NCBI GenBank assembly: GCA_963513935.1
Contig: OY740774.1
Span: 29,717,949 to 29,781,948 of the forward strand
DNA from: Aphrophora alni
Taxonomy: Eukaryota > Arthropoda > Insecta > Hemiptera > Aphrophoridae
Direction of reading: 5' to 3'
DNA: 64,000 nt
Within the stretch, counting starts at the first letter, position 1. Each line of letters starts with the position of its first letter. The translations under genes and the position numbers were made by a program. Below the pieces are notes generated by a model that worked only from the letters and a program-made list of their open reading frames with translations, made no database searches and had not been told where the DNA came from. Shown piece after piece: positions 52,271 through 64,000 of this stretch.

Positions 52271-53809
52271 GAAACTAACAACTAGATATGTATCATATTA
52301 ACATGACCTAAAAACTACTGAGTTGTAAACTGGTTATGGGAGGTCTTTGGATATTTTAACATACTAAAAAAATCTATCTTGTAAACCCAGTGAGGCTAAC
52401 ACCTAAGACAACTTAACACAAATCATAAACCAAGTAGCTACAGTACTCTTAATCTAACTACCACTCACAAAAAATAATAATAAAAGGTAAAGTCTTTTTT
52501 GGTGGTAACTCATTATATTATGATTTTGATTTAATATTCTTGTATCTTTACATCCTCACTAACTTAACAAAAAAACATTTCTTTACCTCAGTGGCTAGTG
52601 ACCACTTCTTTAGAATCTTTAACAAACCTACTACAGTTTTATATAGTATTCTTATTCATTGAAGCGTAATACAAGTTATGTAATAAATATTACAAATTTT
52701 TGAAGAAGTCACACGCGACGAATAAGTATAATTGTTATCGAAATTATAAATAATAATTTGATATTTTCTATTAAACTCGAATAATTTTTAAACCACATAT
52801 AATAATATATTAAAAGTAAGAGGTTTTCAGTTTTTGTCAGTTGAAAATATTAGCGCTTTACGATTTAGAATACAGTTTTAATTTCGTTCGATATTTTTTG
52901 TTAAACTGCCCGTTATACCGTCTTCAAATCATCATATTTATTACCTATGATTATCCCTTTTATTCTTGTCAGAACAACGCTACCCAACCCTTAAAACCGT
53001 ATATTAACTGTTTTGCGTGACAGCCGTTATAAAACAGAAAATTAAAGTTAAAAATATAGTTTAAATCGTTGTATTTGCATGTTCGGTTAACTTCCAAAAA
53101 ATATTATACTTAAATTTCATAAATTGACCGTAATTGCATAAATAAATTAATAATGTTTAAAACATAATATAGAGAGGATATGAAGATGTTAAAAAAGACC
53201 CGTGCTTCGTTCAGTTAATGAATTCATAAAACAATTCTAATTGTTATTTATGTCATGTAATGAACAGTCTTGAATAGAGAAAGAAAAAAAATCAGTATGA
53301 CTAATGGCTCAAATGCGTTAACTACCTTCTAAAGAGACAATTGCAACATGATATGTATTGAAATGAAACTTGGATAAAAATATTAGTCAAGTCACAAAAA
53401 AATTTTAATTGTTACTACACCAGTGATAACGTTCTGTAAGTTGAGGTTAAGTGAATAATTTATGAGGGGAAACGTCACAGTGGCAGACAACAGATGAGAG
53501 TATTAGAAGTATAAACGTTGTAAAATTATTGCACAAACTTCGTCAATCACTCATTTCTAAAACTAATTAAAATTCAAGCTAAAATATTTGTCATAAAATA
53601 TATTAGGTAGTTGTTAGTTATATAGGTGAATCTTGGACACTCTTTCTTACAAATATATTTCAACTTCCTACTTAACTAAAATTTTAACGAAATAAGAACT
53701 TCCGATTTTGGGAAATTACTTCTCTCATAATAGCTTTGTAGCTTTGCACCGAATATTTTGGTTAGAGGACGACTAGTACGCTCTGTTTATTTCTAATTAG
53801 GCTACACTT

Positions 53810-54060
53810 GAGCAAAATTTGATCAAAATCGTAAAGCTGATTTTGAGAAATTAGTAATATTGTATTTTTTTATGCAAGCTACACCAAGCGATGTAGTTAT
53901 CGAACAAATTTAAAAAAAAATCCAGGTAGCCAAAATATACCTACATAACACATTTAAATAAAATCAGTAAACTCATTTTAACTAGATTACTCTATACGAA
54001 AGGCGATAGATGTCTGATGCCAGACAAATAGACAGACAGACAGACAGATATATTTTCAAA
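53810..54060 (+). repeat. dispersed repeat family D, degenerate copy
   Basis: ATCAAAATCGTAAAGCTGATTT, ending about 200 bp on in (AGAC)n at 54030-54048. Confidence 0.4.
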
Positions 54061-54483
54061 AATCCGTATATAATTGAGCTTTCAAGAACATTGAGCTATA
54101 ATACATAATTATATGAGTGAAAGTAATATTTTTTATTTTATGATTTTTTCATGAAGCATTTCTTTTTGAAACTTTGTTGAAGATCTATGTGATTTTATTG
54201 TGAATTGTTTTTTATAAAACATTCCACGAATAAAACATACAAATAATCATGAGTGAAAAATAAAATGAGTAACAGAATGCATAGATAATCGTGTGTTTCA
54301 ATATAGCTCAATAAATTTGAGGAAAAAAAAAATTGGTTGTGGTTTTTCAAATATTGCATGATTTACAAAAATATTCCAAAGACAACGAGACAGACTGTGG
54401 AAATGGTCTGAAGATATACCTTATAATTGAAACGTTTAAAAAAATTATACATAGTGTACAACTATAACACACAGATATTCTAT

Positions 54484-54528
54484 AGTTAAATTCTACAATT
54501 AATAATGTATAAATTGTAGAATTTAACT
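54484..54528. repeat. 17-bp perfect inverted repeat, 11-nt loop
   Basis: AGTTAAATTCTACAATT (54484-54500) and its exact complement (54512-54528). AT-rich hairpin. Confidence 0.9.
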
Positions 54529-54900
54529 AAAGAATTTGTGTGTATTTTATTTGTATAAGAATTCTATCAAGTACCGTCGGTTATCAGTATAAACAGAATT
54601 TACAAACTTTATTTATAAATATACCTACACAGTATTTTACTACTATTGAGAGTAAAACTAAATTATTTTACAAAACTATTTATTGTATGGAATGTTTACC
54701 TATTTTAATTTAAACTCTTATTGTATTTATCAAATATAATCATACTTCTTGTGTGAAGAGTACTATATAAATATTGTCTCTATTCCACTGTTTTCTAATA
54801 TTTCCATCCTGTCAATACAAGCAGATGGGGCCATTATAAACACAAAGCGGTTCGCAGATGTATATTCTTACTTTAAATTAAGATCTGTTTTTTCGTTGTT

Positions 54901-54903
<3 letters not shown>

Positions 54904-54997
<94 letters not shown>
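54904..54997. repeat. (AT)n microsatellite
   Basis: A perfect AT run of about 94 bp. Confidence 0.97.
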
Positions 54998-54999
<2 letters not shown>

Positions 55000-55379
55000 A
55001 CATATACGTTGTATTGATGTTGAGTATTTTAGCAGAAATATCTGTTTCATGGAATGAAACCTTTCCCTCAACCAGACAATGTACTTTTTGGAATGATGTC
55101 TGCCTGCCGTCTGCTCTACAGAATAAACAATTGCACTGTTTTTGATAAGGAGACATACTTTGAAATTATCTAAACTTTTTCTTTAAACTACAAATCACTA
55201 TCACAAGGCAAAAGAGCAAACTATCGACTATCTTAAAATCAGTTATAACCATTTCAATTAACCTAAAATGAAACGCTTAAAGATCTATCTTCCCAAAGTT
55301 ATCTAGACTATTTCCATTAATTAATCATCTTTTAAAGACAGGAAATCAACAACGTAAGCCGTCAGGTTTGTTTGATCAA

Positions 55380-55570
55380 AATGAGTAATTTAATCGAAAT
55401 AGGTAACTCCGATTTTGAGACATTCTACTTGGTCAATTTCCTATTTTTACAGACGTTTTATGGAATAGTCCGATATTGCTTCCTGGCAGAATAATTTCTT
55501 TAAAAATCGTTAGAACCGAATTTGAGAAAACAAGAATGTTGAATTTTGATGGTATTATTGCGTCGTAATT
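55380..55570 (+). repeat. dispersed repeat family D, degenerate copy
   Basis: CGATTTTGAGACATTC and AAAATCGTTAGAACCGAATT with TTGAGAAAACAAGAAT resemble the AAATCGGT...TTTGAGA core of the family. Confidence 0.35.
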
Positions 55571-55913
55571 CAAACTTTGGTTTTGATTAATATCTAGTTA
55601 TGTAAATGAGCGTGTCACAAAGATTACGCCATGTTTGTGTATCGTCTGTTGTAAACCGTCTGTATTTTAGTAACCATATAGTTCATTTTAAATATCTGTA
55701 AATTTATTAAAATGAAAATCATTTCAGAGAGCAATTACACTCCGTAAACTCGTTAAGTATTATTTAACAAGTTATTCCTTCCCTTGGTCCTATCGGAACT
55801 ATATTTGGAATAGTAAGCGGTTCTAATGTACTGCAATATAGGAATCTTTAAACGTATTATTATACCCCTGGTAGTAGGAAATACTTGGAATATCTATTAA
55901 CAAAAAAAATAAG

Positions 55914-55916
<3 letters not shown>

Positions 55917-55958
<42 letters not shown>
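55917..55958. repeat. (AT)n microsatellite
   Basis: An AT run of about 42 bp. Confidence 0.95.
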
Positions 55959-55959
<1 letters not shown>

Positions 55960-56189
55960 AAATCTTTCTCCCCCTTCCTTTCAATTTAATATATTAGCTT
56001 TCAATACTTTAAAACAAAATTACGATCTTTTAAAACAATATTGAACTAATGTAAAACAAAATTACTATTTATAACACGTAATACAATATAAAGTTTAACT
56101 TGTTTGTCATACCATCAGAGGCTCACTTATAATGTTGACGGATTTGCAAGCTGAGACTGTATCTAGACGTTTCTTTACGTCGCCTTGTG

Positions 56190-56370
56190 GTAGTTTCTCC
56201 CCTTTCGTCTCTTCTATCAGGTCTCTCTTGACTGATCTTTATTCTTTCCGACCCTGGTACTGTTAGAGTATTTGAGGGCAGGGGTCACCCTCGATTTTGT
56301 GATATTTTCTTCATTTTCTCGAGGAGATGTAGACTATGATATTTTTCTTGATAAAACAACAAAATAGGTA
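56190..56370 (+). repeat. dispersed repeat family E, copy 4
   Basis: TTCTATCAGGTCTCTCTTGA, CCGACCCTGGTACTGTTAGA, GGAGATGTAGACTATGATA and GATAAAACAACAAAAT follow the family order. Confidence 0.65.
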
Positions 56371-56629
56371 AAATGTTTTGTGTCAAGCACTTCTTTAATT
56401 GGCGGGCTTGCATTACAATATTGTGATAACATTACAATATCACATTGATATTTGAGTGGAGAGACTGGGTAAAATACGGGGGTAGGTAAAGTGCTCTTTA
56501 CTTTGTTGAAATTAATAATAACACTAATTTATTGCACATAATAATGTTGTCAAAATAACTCTCACAAAATGTAATCTTAACGAGTTGTGTAAATGGATAT
56601 TGAGTAAATATTTTATTTATTTTTTATTA

Positions 56630-59271
56630 TTTTTTTTTTTTACAACTACAACTAAGTTTTTATGACCTTATCTAGTAGTATTCATTTCAATATAATAACG
56701 TTAAACAAAACAATCTATTCCACTGAATAAACGATCACATTACCAGGTCCAAAGGCTTTCTTCGTTTAAGCCTCCTCACAACATCACTACTATTTAGTTC
56801 TAGCATCTCGGAGTTGACATGACTCCATAGTCTCCTAGCGTGTCTAACTGCAGTAGTCCTGATTACTTCTTCGACAGTTTCCATACGAAGATCTCTATGG
56901 ATATTATCATTCCTGATGTACCATGGAGCACCAATAGCTGCTCGCAAAACCTTATTCTGGAATGTTTGTATAGCTTGAATGTTGGTCTTTTTAGTGCAAC
57001 CCCACAACTGTATCCCGTATGTCCACACAGGTCTCAGAATTTGCTTATACAACAATAGCTTATTGCAGGTATCTAATTCGGATCTTCGGCCAAGTAGCCA
57101 ATACATTTTCCTATATTTAAGGTCAAGCTCCAATTTCTTTTTTTTATATGTGTCTTCCAATTTAGTCTAGTATCCAATATCATACCAAGATACTTTACTT
57201 CATTTCGACATGGTACTATCCTAGAATTAAGAAAAATAGGCATTGAATTGATTTTTTTATTTGTAAAATTAACTTGAGTTGACTTAGTCTCATTCAATTT
57301 CATGCGCCATTTCTTCGTCCAAGCACTAACCCTGTCTACGGTATCTTGTAGTTTCATGGTTGATTCCTCTATTGTATCCACTGATGCCATAATACATGTA
57401 TCATCGGCGAAAGTAGCTGTTGTTGTTTCCTTCCCCTGTGGTAAGTCCCTTGTGAAGAGCAAGTACAGGGTAGGTCCAAGGACACTTCCCTGAGGTACTC
57501 CTGCAGAGATCTCTTTAAATTCCGAGTATTCGTTTCCATGTTTAACCCTAAAGAGTCTGTCTGTCAGATACGATGTCAAGATCTTGGACACCCAAATTGG
57601 GAAGTCTTTTTGGAGTTTGTATATCAAACCCTCATGCCACACCTTATCGAAGGCTTGTGATACATCGAGGAAGACACTTGAGCATATTTTCCTGTTTTCC
57701 AACGCAGCCTCAATAATATTTGTTATTCTATGTATCTGGTCAATTGTAGAATGTTTATTCCTGAAACCAAACTGGTGATTAGGAATCAATCCTTTTTCCT
57801 CTATTATTGGTTGTAGACGTTTAAGCAGCAACTTTTCAAATATCTTAGATATTATTGGCAATAACGAAATAGGCCTGTAAGAGCTCTTATCGGTTGGGTC
57901 TTTACCATCCTTATGAATCATAATAACCTCGGCTACTTTCCATTGCCTTGGTACATATTGTAACCTGAAAGAAGCATTTATAAGAAACAGCAATTTAAGA
58001 GTAGCTGTTTTCGGTAGTTGTTTTAATACTTGTCCCGTAATTATGTCATATCCAGGAGACTTTTTAATATTTAATTTCGAGATAACTTCACTAAGTTCTT
58101 TTAAGGATGCAGGCTTAATTGTTATTTCGTCATTTCTGTGATCATATACAAAATTCAAATCAACACCTTGATTCGGGAATGGCTGAAAAGTTTCTTCCAA
58201 ATACCTCGCAAATATTTCCGATTTTTCTCTGTCATTTCGAGCCCATTCGTTGTTACATCTTCTTAAGGGGGGTGTTTGTCTCATGGGTCTCTTGACACTT
58301 TTTGCAGCTTTCCATAGAGAATAGTCTGTATCTTTCTCTGCTGTCAAGCCTTGAAGATAAGTAGAAATAGAAACATGTTTAGCATCGCGAATCTTTTCTT
58401 TTAGCCTGTTACTGAGTCTATTTAATAAATTTTTATCCTCAGGAGAGCGACTTAGTTGCCACTTTTTTCTGGCTTTTCTCTTTTCAATTACCATCTCACG
58501 TATGTCCATTGGCAGGTTACCCGTGTTATGTCTAATCTCATCGTATTGAGGTGTATTTTCCCATGCCGATCTATGCACACTTCTGATGAACTGGTCTACT
58601 TCATCTTCCAGCTGATCAGGTGTTTGAAGTGGTACTTTAAGATTTAAGAGACTCTCAAGCATCGTTCTAAACCCATACCAGTTTGTTTTGTTAGTACATA
58701 ATCTAGGAGGTACTTCATTATAGATAACAGTTTGACTCAGGTTCAAGATTACAGGTGTGTGGTCTGAGGACAGATCGTTGCAATCAGTGACCTTTAGATA
58801 GTTCCTGGACAGCCCTTTTATGGCGAAGAAATCTAAAATGTCTGGTGTTTTATTCATGTCTGACGGACAGTAAGATGGACTACCTGATGAATAAAAGTTG
58901 CATTTCACCTCCATTCCAGCATCATACAACATTCTCCCCTTTGGATTGACTGCTCTTGAACCGCAATAGGAATGCTTCGCATTAAAGTCTCCTCCCACGA
59001 TGAAATTATTGCCAAGTGATCCAAAAAGATCCACAAAGTCCTGTCTCTGAAGGTTATGTCGTGGTGGGCAGTATATAGCTGCTACTTTGAATATTTTACT
59101 ATTTGTTGTTATACTAATACTTGTAACTTGCATTAATTCAGCCTGAATTCCAGCAGCTTCTGTATGTTTAATAGAGTTTTTAATTATTATAGCTGACCCA
59201 CCTCTGGACTTGTTAGATGGATGAGTCATGAATTGAGTAAATATGAAATAATTAGTTGTAGTAAATTCACA
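56630..59271 (-). mobile_element. 5'-truncated Jockey-type LINE
   Basis: Read on the minus strand it runs from inside the endonuclease domain (about 59271) through RT to a short 3' UTR (56642-56734) and a poly(A) of 12, seen as T12 at 56630-56641. ORF1 and the first part of the endonuclease are missing, as is usual for incomplete reverse transcription. I could not find a target duplication: the 3' flank is AT-rich and the 5' junction is uncertain. Confidence 0.85.
56735..59271 (-). pseudogene. Jockey ORF2 (AP endonuclease - reverse transcriptase), one frameshift
   Basis: The main frame is 57073-59229 (718 codons), and the C-terminal frame is 56735-57160. The endonuclease part has RGGSAIII, GGDFNAKH (D81) and SSDHTPVIL (155-157). 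RT has YRPISLLP (451-458), FLDVSQAFDKVWH (520-532), AGVPQGSVLGP (576-586) and FADD (607-610), then KYLGMILD (679-686). At A8 (57139-57148 region) one A appears to be missing. The main frame then runs into unrelated residues and stops, while the expected KLELDLKYRKMYWLL block continues in the other frame to a normal end at 56735. The ATG at 59229 is internal to the endonuclease. Residues upstream (EFTTNYF) still look like the domain until a TAG at 59272. The copy is inactive but young-looking, with a single indel. Confidence 0.9.
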
Positions 59272-59520
59272 CTAAAAAGAGAAATACAATAAAACTTTGT
59301 AAACACAGAACATGTAATTTTCAACTGCATCTTGGTAATCTTTTGACTCCAGCGAATGCAAGCTCTACAATGTCTCAAGAGTTTATTAAATAAGAAGCAA
59401 CTCGTAATATAAACAAGTTGTTCAAGAATTTCATTTATCCTTCTGCTTACAAATGTTTGGTGTGTTCCAAGAGTTGTTAACGTTTTCAAATCAACTTGCG
59501 CCATCTTCAGTAGCTCTTGA
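59272..59520 (-). other. sequence upstream of the Jockey truncation; degenerate hammerhead-like motif
   Basis: Contains a 92-codon minus-strand ORF from ATG at 59504 with no recognised domain. At its start the minus strand reads CAAGAG-CTA-CTGAAGA ... GAAA ... CTCTTG (59514-59519, 59504-59510, 59484-59487, 59468-59473): hammerhead-like core words enclosed by a 6-bp stem. Stem II does not pair well, so it is at best a decayed version of the motif near 19.25 kb. Both are followed downstream on the minus strand by CCAAGATG, at different distances. Confidence 0.3.
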
Positions 59521-59799
59521 AAAGTAATGAAGGAGTTTTAAATTATTAAAAATGTATTGTAAGTTGTTAATAATGTGTGTTTTTGAAATGACTGAAATAT
59601 AATTATGACCATTTTACTATTAATAGTTGTATTTAATTGTTGAAATAATAGAATCAGTAAAAGTGACCTACTTGACTGTGTAGTAATTCATTTAAAACTA
59701 AAAATTAAACACGAACTCAGTGACTTTATAAACATGCATATTATAACTTCGTACAATTTCTGTGAAAATAAAGTTCCATTACTTTACCTTACAGTATGG

Positions 59800-60060
59800 T
59801 GTCACAGCCCTTCAGGATCTTAGCCTCTTTTATCTCAGTACTCCATTCTCTTCCATCGTCTACCTTTATCCACCTCAAATATCCTTTATTTCACCTATTT
59901 CATTCTCTTTGTTCCTCTAAATATTCTACCACCCGGTTTTCCTTTCAGAGCCTACATATGACATTCGTTGAAGATGACCAGCCATATCACAACCTCCCTA
60001 TTTTTATCTTTGTCACCATGTTCGACCCCTCCAACAATTCTATCACTCCATCATAAGTCC
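59800..60060 (-). pseudogene. decayed LINE C-terminal fragment
   Basis: Minus-strand translation gives AGHLQRMSYVGSERKTG (the WxGHLxRM block) followed, in another frame, by REWSTEIKEAKILKGCD (the WRxxIxEAKxxxG block). This is the end of an endonuclease-reverse transcriptase LINE. Stops and frame changes throughout. It has the same tail type as 24633-25200 but is a different copy. Confidence 0.6.
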
Positions 60061-62940
60061 ATAACCTCCACTTAAAGAGTTTTCTTAATTTATAGTATAT
60101 TTCAATTCGTTTCCAGCCGTCCTACAACGGTGCAACGAATTACGTAGATTTCGGCGCATTTTACGTTGTACAAGATGACAATTAGACTGATACATTGACC
60201 CTAAATTATTGGTGAAACATTTTAAAGATCAATTTTATTTTTACAAACTTAACTTGTAAGTTACATAAACACATTCCGACCACTAAACCAGCTATTATAA
60301 TACTGAAACTATTGTTAAATTTTAGTAATTTACACACAGAAATATTCGTCAAAATGTTATTCTTAGCCTTTGGGACATTTAGAGTCTATTTTTGGCTTAT
60401 AATTTAATATTTACCTATGCTCGGCGATAACTCAACAATTAAGACATTACCAATTATCCATACGGTACTAATTAATCAAAGAAACACCGGATTTCAATGC
60501 AAGTACATTGGAAATATACTTTTTGGGAACGCTGATAGCTTTGTTTTTCAATCAGTTGTTTCGTTTCGATTGTCCAAATGATTTTAGTATACGTCAGTAC
60601 GCAGAGGTTTGGTTAAAAAGTTAGGGTTTTACGAAATATTGTAGACGAAAACTTGTTCATTTCATTGTTAACCTTTATTGTAAACAAATGTAAAAAACGA
60701 ATAAAAAAATCTGAATACATCTGGTTAGTATAAATAAAACAGTATTTATTATAATAAAAATATTTCAATTTATTTTTTTAATTAATAACTGATAAACATA
60801 AACTATAAATTATAAACATAATTAAATAACTTTCTATACATACTCATTTCGTATAGTGTATGAAATAACTTACCATGACCATGTCTGTGTCATACAAGTG
60901 TGACACGTTGAAATAGAAAGACATAGTCTCTGCAGCAGCTGACGCAAAGTGTAGAATGATTGATAATATCCGATGTGACTCAATATGTCAACTTGAAGTA
61001 TGATCTCGGGAATTAACTTGTCATGTCATTACTGTTTAGAATTTATTGGCAACAATAACAATATAATTTTCACAAAATTATTTAAATACATAATACCTCA
61101 TGGAAGAAATTTATGAAAGGTATTTTTTGTAAACATAGAAATATATGCAAACCGGTAAAAAAAAAAGTTAATGGGGCTATCATGGTACTTACCAAGTCCG
61201 CACATACGACGAAATATATTAATTTAATTTCATAAAAAACAGTAATAATTGTATTTAGACATGAAAATTAAAAAAAAAAAAACTTTAAGAAAAATGTAAA
61301 TTAATAATAATAACAGTTTGTTTCTCTGCTTGTTTTTTTATTTCTAAGTCTATCCACGGTTTCCAAGATCTCATCCGACTTTGATTAAATGACGGTTAAT
61401 CAATGAATACCTAAAGTTTATTTGTTAGATATAAAAATTAATTGCAGTTTTAAATGACGCTAGTGTTTTGGGTGTATACCATATTGACTAATGATATATT
61501 ATAGGATAATATACTTCTATCCACAGAACAAGTATATATTTAAAAAATATATATATTATTATTATATATATATATTAAATATTATTCTATAGAACACTAA
61601 CGACTATATATTATCAAATACAAATTATAACTTTATGTTTTTACTGAAATATATAGTTACTCTAATAGCAACTGTTCTGCACGCAACTAGTTATACACAC
61701 CGTAACCATTCAATGAAGGACGCTCTTTTTTGTCCTTTTCTTCATCGCAAGATTTCCTGACTAAAAATAATAGGTACCCATCAATTAATTCATCGGTTCT
61801 TAATTTATTGCTAACACAAGTGCATAACATTTCCTATGTAACGAAATTAGTTTTTTACCCTCACATCCTATATGGAAAAATGGCCATTACTAAGTAGATC
61901 CAATGAACATTTGAATCTTAAGAAAAATACATTACTACTTTTAAAATATGTCAAGGTCATGCAGGTAAAAGAATTCGATAGAAGGTTAAATAAAGACATT
62001 ATTCTGTGTAATTTTCCCCTTGTCTTTAATTCAATATTTAACATTAAGATATTCATTGCAAAGGTCTAGGTGTATCAACAAAATTACTTTGGCATTTACA
62101 GCATACCTTTGAGTTTGGTTACGTAATATCGCTTGAGTAATTTTAACATGAGGTTAAGCAATATACCATTAACACATCAGTGAATACAACCTAAATTACA
62201 ATATTCAAAGTATTTGAAATTAATTTTAATAAATTGTAAAAATAATTGTAAATAATTTCAGATCAAGAATGGAAAAATTTTCTACATTTGTGAACAGAAA
62301 TTAAACGAAATCAAAATTTTGAAAAACATTTCAGACTTATAAAAATGTATCTTTATAAATAATAATAATAACTGAAATTATTTTCTGACGTGGAAGACGT
62401 ACAAAAATAATTTTTCCTAAGATTATATTAAAGAAAATTTTAAACAAAAGTTCTTGATTTTAAATATTCTTTAATCGTGATACATGCCCACTAATAGAGT
62501 AAAGTTCGTTTTTATTGTTGAATTGTTTTAATCTGTATTCGCTACGTTGTACATATTATTCCCTACGTTTTAAAAACAATTTCACAATATTAAAATGCGT
62601 GGCTGTTAAGAAGAAGTTTTAAAGATGTGCAAAATTAAGAATGGTGTTTTTTTTTCTCTTCAGGATGTACTTAAGAATGAACAAACAATCTATTTAGAGA
62701 AGTTTTCTTTAGTTATTTAAATATCTTCGACTTTAATGTAAATTAGATAGTTTCCTTTGATTTATAAAACCAAATCTACCGTGTACTGGTTTAAAAACCT
62801 TACATATATTTAAATAAGCATGATAGTAATTGTTTTAAATAAATGTTATATTAGATTAGGTTAAGAAGGGTTTTAAGGGTTAGTTAAAATCCTTGTAATA
62901 CAACCCTTGTATATTATTGTGTAACTGAGCATAATAAAAG
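60061..62940. other. AT-rich non-coding stretch
   Basis: Short AT runs near 61540-61576. No gene recognised. Confidence 0.55.
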
Positions 62941-63420
62941 TAGTACAGAAAGGCCAAACAGACGACTCTGGAGTTATCACACGTCTGATAATAAAAGAAG
63001 TACCCAACAAACAGAAAGGGAGGGCAGGAAGACCTCAAAAATGTGGAAGAAGAATTATCTTGGACAAGCAGGCGGGATGAATGAGTCACTAAGGTGACCA
63101 GAATGGGTTAGGAGTAAGATCGTGTCTGGGATACAGAAAGCGTGGGAAAAATATAGCGAAATAATCCCAAAGAGATAATCACCCTTCAAAGAGAATAAAT
63201 ACCCATGACTCCATCATATGCTGCACTTCATAAAGGAGTTGTGGCTTTAGGAACATCTCTGGACACGAGTCTCCGAATTAGAAGAAGTAGGGGGTGGGAC
63301 AATAGATCTTTTAAGGTTTCTCAGTGCATTTCATCCCACTTCACTAATGCGACTGCATATGGAGATCATGGAACGAATTTTATGAAATTGTAAGGCTACA
63401 AGTGTAATGAAGGAACGACA
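62941..63420. other. better-balanced sequence, possible mobile-element remnant
   Basis: Less AT-rich than its flanks. 63017-63070 could be read as KGRAGRPQKCGRR, like the GRPRxRW part of LINE tails, but nothing on either side supports this firmly. A 62-codon ORF (63205-63393, plus) has no recognised motif. Confidence 0.25.
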
Positions 63421-64000
63421 CAAAAATTAAAACGCCTAGAGTTATTACATTGTAGTCTGTATAGAGTGATTTAAGGTTTCGTTAATTTTGAGATGTATTA
63501 AACACAATTCTTAAAGATAGGGTATTTCGTCGCAGATATAGTAGATTATAATTGCTAAGTCATAATGGATGTACATGGATTATAGTAATTATCATTCCTC
63601 CAGAATTAGAATGTTACATGTTCCCCTACAAATAGGGTATTACTAAACCGATTCTAATGAAAATCCCCAAACTAGAAAACCACTAACCATACTTATACTT
63701 ATATGTAATTACAATTTATACGAGGTTATATTATAGTTAGAGATGTGCCATAGTGAAATTTGGTAGGTACGGGAACAAAACTCATTAACCGCCATTAACA
63801 CCAAAAGTAAAAATGAATCACGAAACAAGTTCTAGAAGGTTGAGTATCTCACAATTGGCTCTAGTTAAAATAAATAGAATAATATTAACGCCAAAAGTCA
63901 ATGTGTCAGTATTCAAAAAAAAATAAAAATAATAATAACCCACTTTTTTTGTAAATTGTAAAATAGCAAAATAATCCATTCCAATGTTATTATTCAAGTT
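63421..64000. other. AT-rich non-coding stretch to the window end
   Basis: Nothing recognised. Confidence 0.6.

Noticed and set aside
54749..55156. Ile-Tyr repeat ORFs (also at 18.6 and 39.5 kb)
   Set aside because: Translations of (AT)n tracts.

Overview
This window is AT-rich animal DNA, most likely from an insect; Hemiptera would fit, but I cannot name a species. The reasons are: the strong A+T bias with long (AT)n and (CT)n microsatellites; a Ty3/gypsy retrotransposon with a tRNA-Lys-like primer site; a Jockey-type LINE ending in poly(A); and a non-autonomous piggyBac element flanked by TTAA. I found no single-copy host gene, rRNA, functional tRNA gene or CRISPR array. Everything that can be supported as coding belongs to mobile elements.

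Layout. 1-4021: AT-rich non-coding DNA with a less AT-rich island near 3-4 kb. 4022-12033: a nearly complete Ty3/gypsy element on the minus strand, with two LTRs of about 1.28 kb that read identical, a 4-bp target duplication, and three ORFs: Gag, protease-RT-RNase H, and integrase. 13.2-13.8 kb: a piggyBac-type MITE. 14.9-18.7 kb: microsatellites and an imperfect foldback near 17.6-18.0 kb. 19.2-26.1 kb: a hammerhead-like motif, a tRNA-derived SINE, copies of anonymous repeat families (A, B, C) and a decayed LINE. 28-31 kb: tandem repeats, a perfect 46-bp-arm hairpin, a 41-base A run and another family A copy. 34.6-35.1 kb: two copies of repeat family E. 37-40.5 kb: further A, B and C copies, a dead Crypton/DUF3504-like tyrosine recombinase, and a GC-richer palindromic element. 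45.1 kb: a LINE C-terminal fragment. 47.2-48.6 kb: a probable decayed LTR that ends in the same kind of primer site as the intact element. 52-56 kb: further E and D repeats. 56.6-59.3 kb: a 5'-truncated Jockey ORF2 with one frameshift. 59.8-60.1 kb: another LINE tail. The rest is AT-rich and featureless.

How the parts work together. Only the gypsy element looks recently active. Its Gag, PR-RT-RH and IN would assemble a particle, copy the RNA and integrate the cDNA. Two features of its expression are odd. Gag and Pol lie in one frame, separated only by a TGA. Integrase lies in the +1 frame, across a short overlap. Its LTR also carries two internal copies of the primer-binding motif, which suggests that the 3' end of the LTR was extended by a shift of the priming site. 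The other elements are fossils at different stages of decay.
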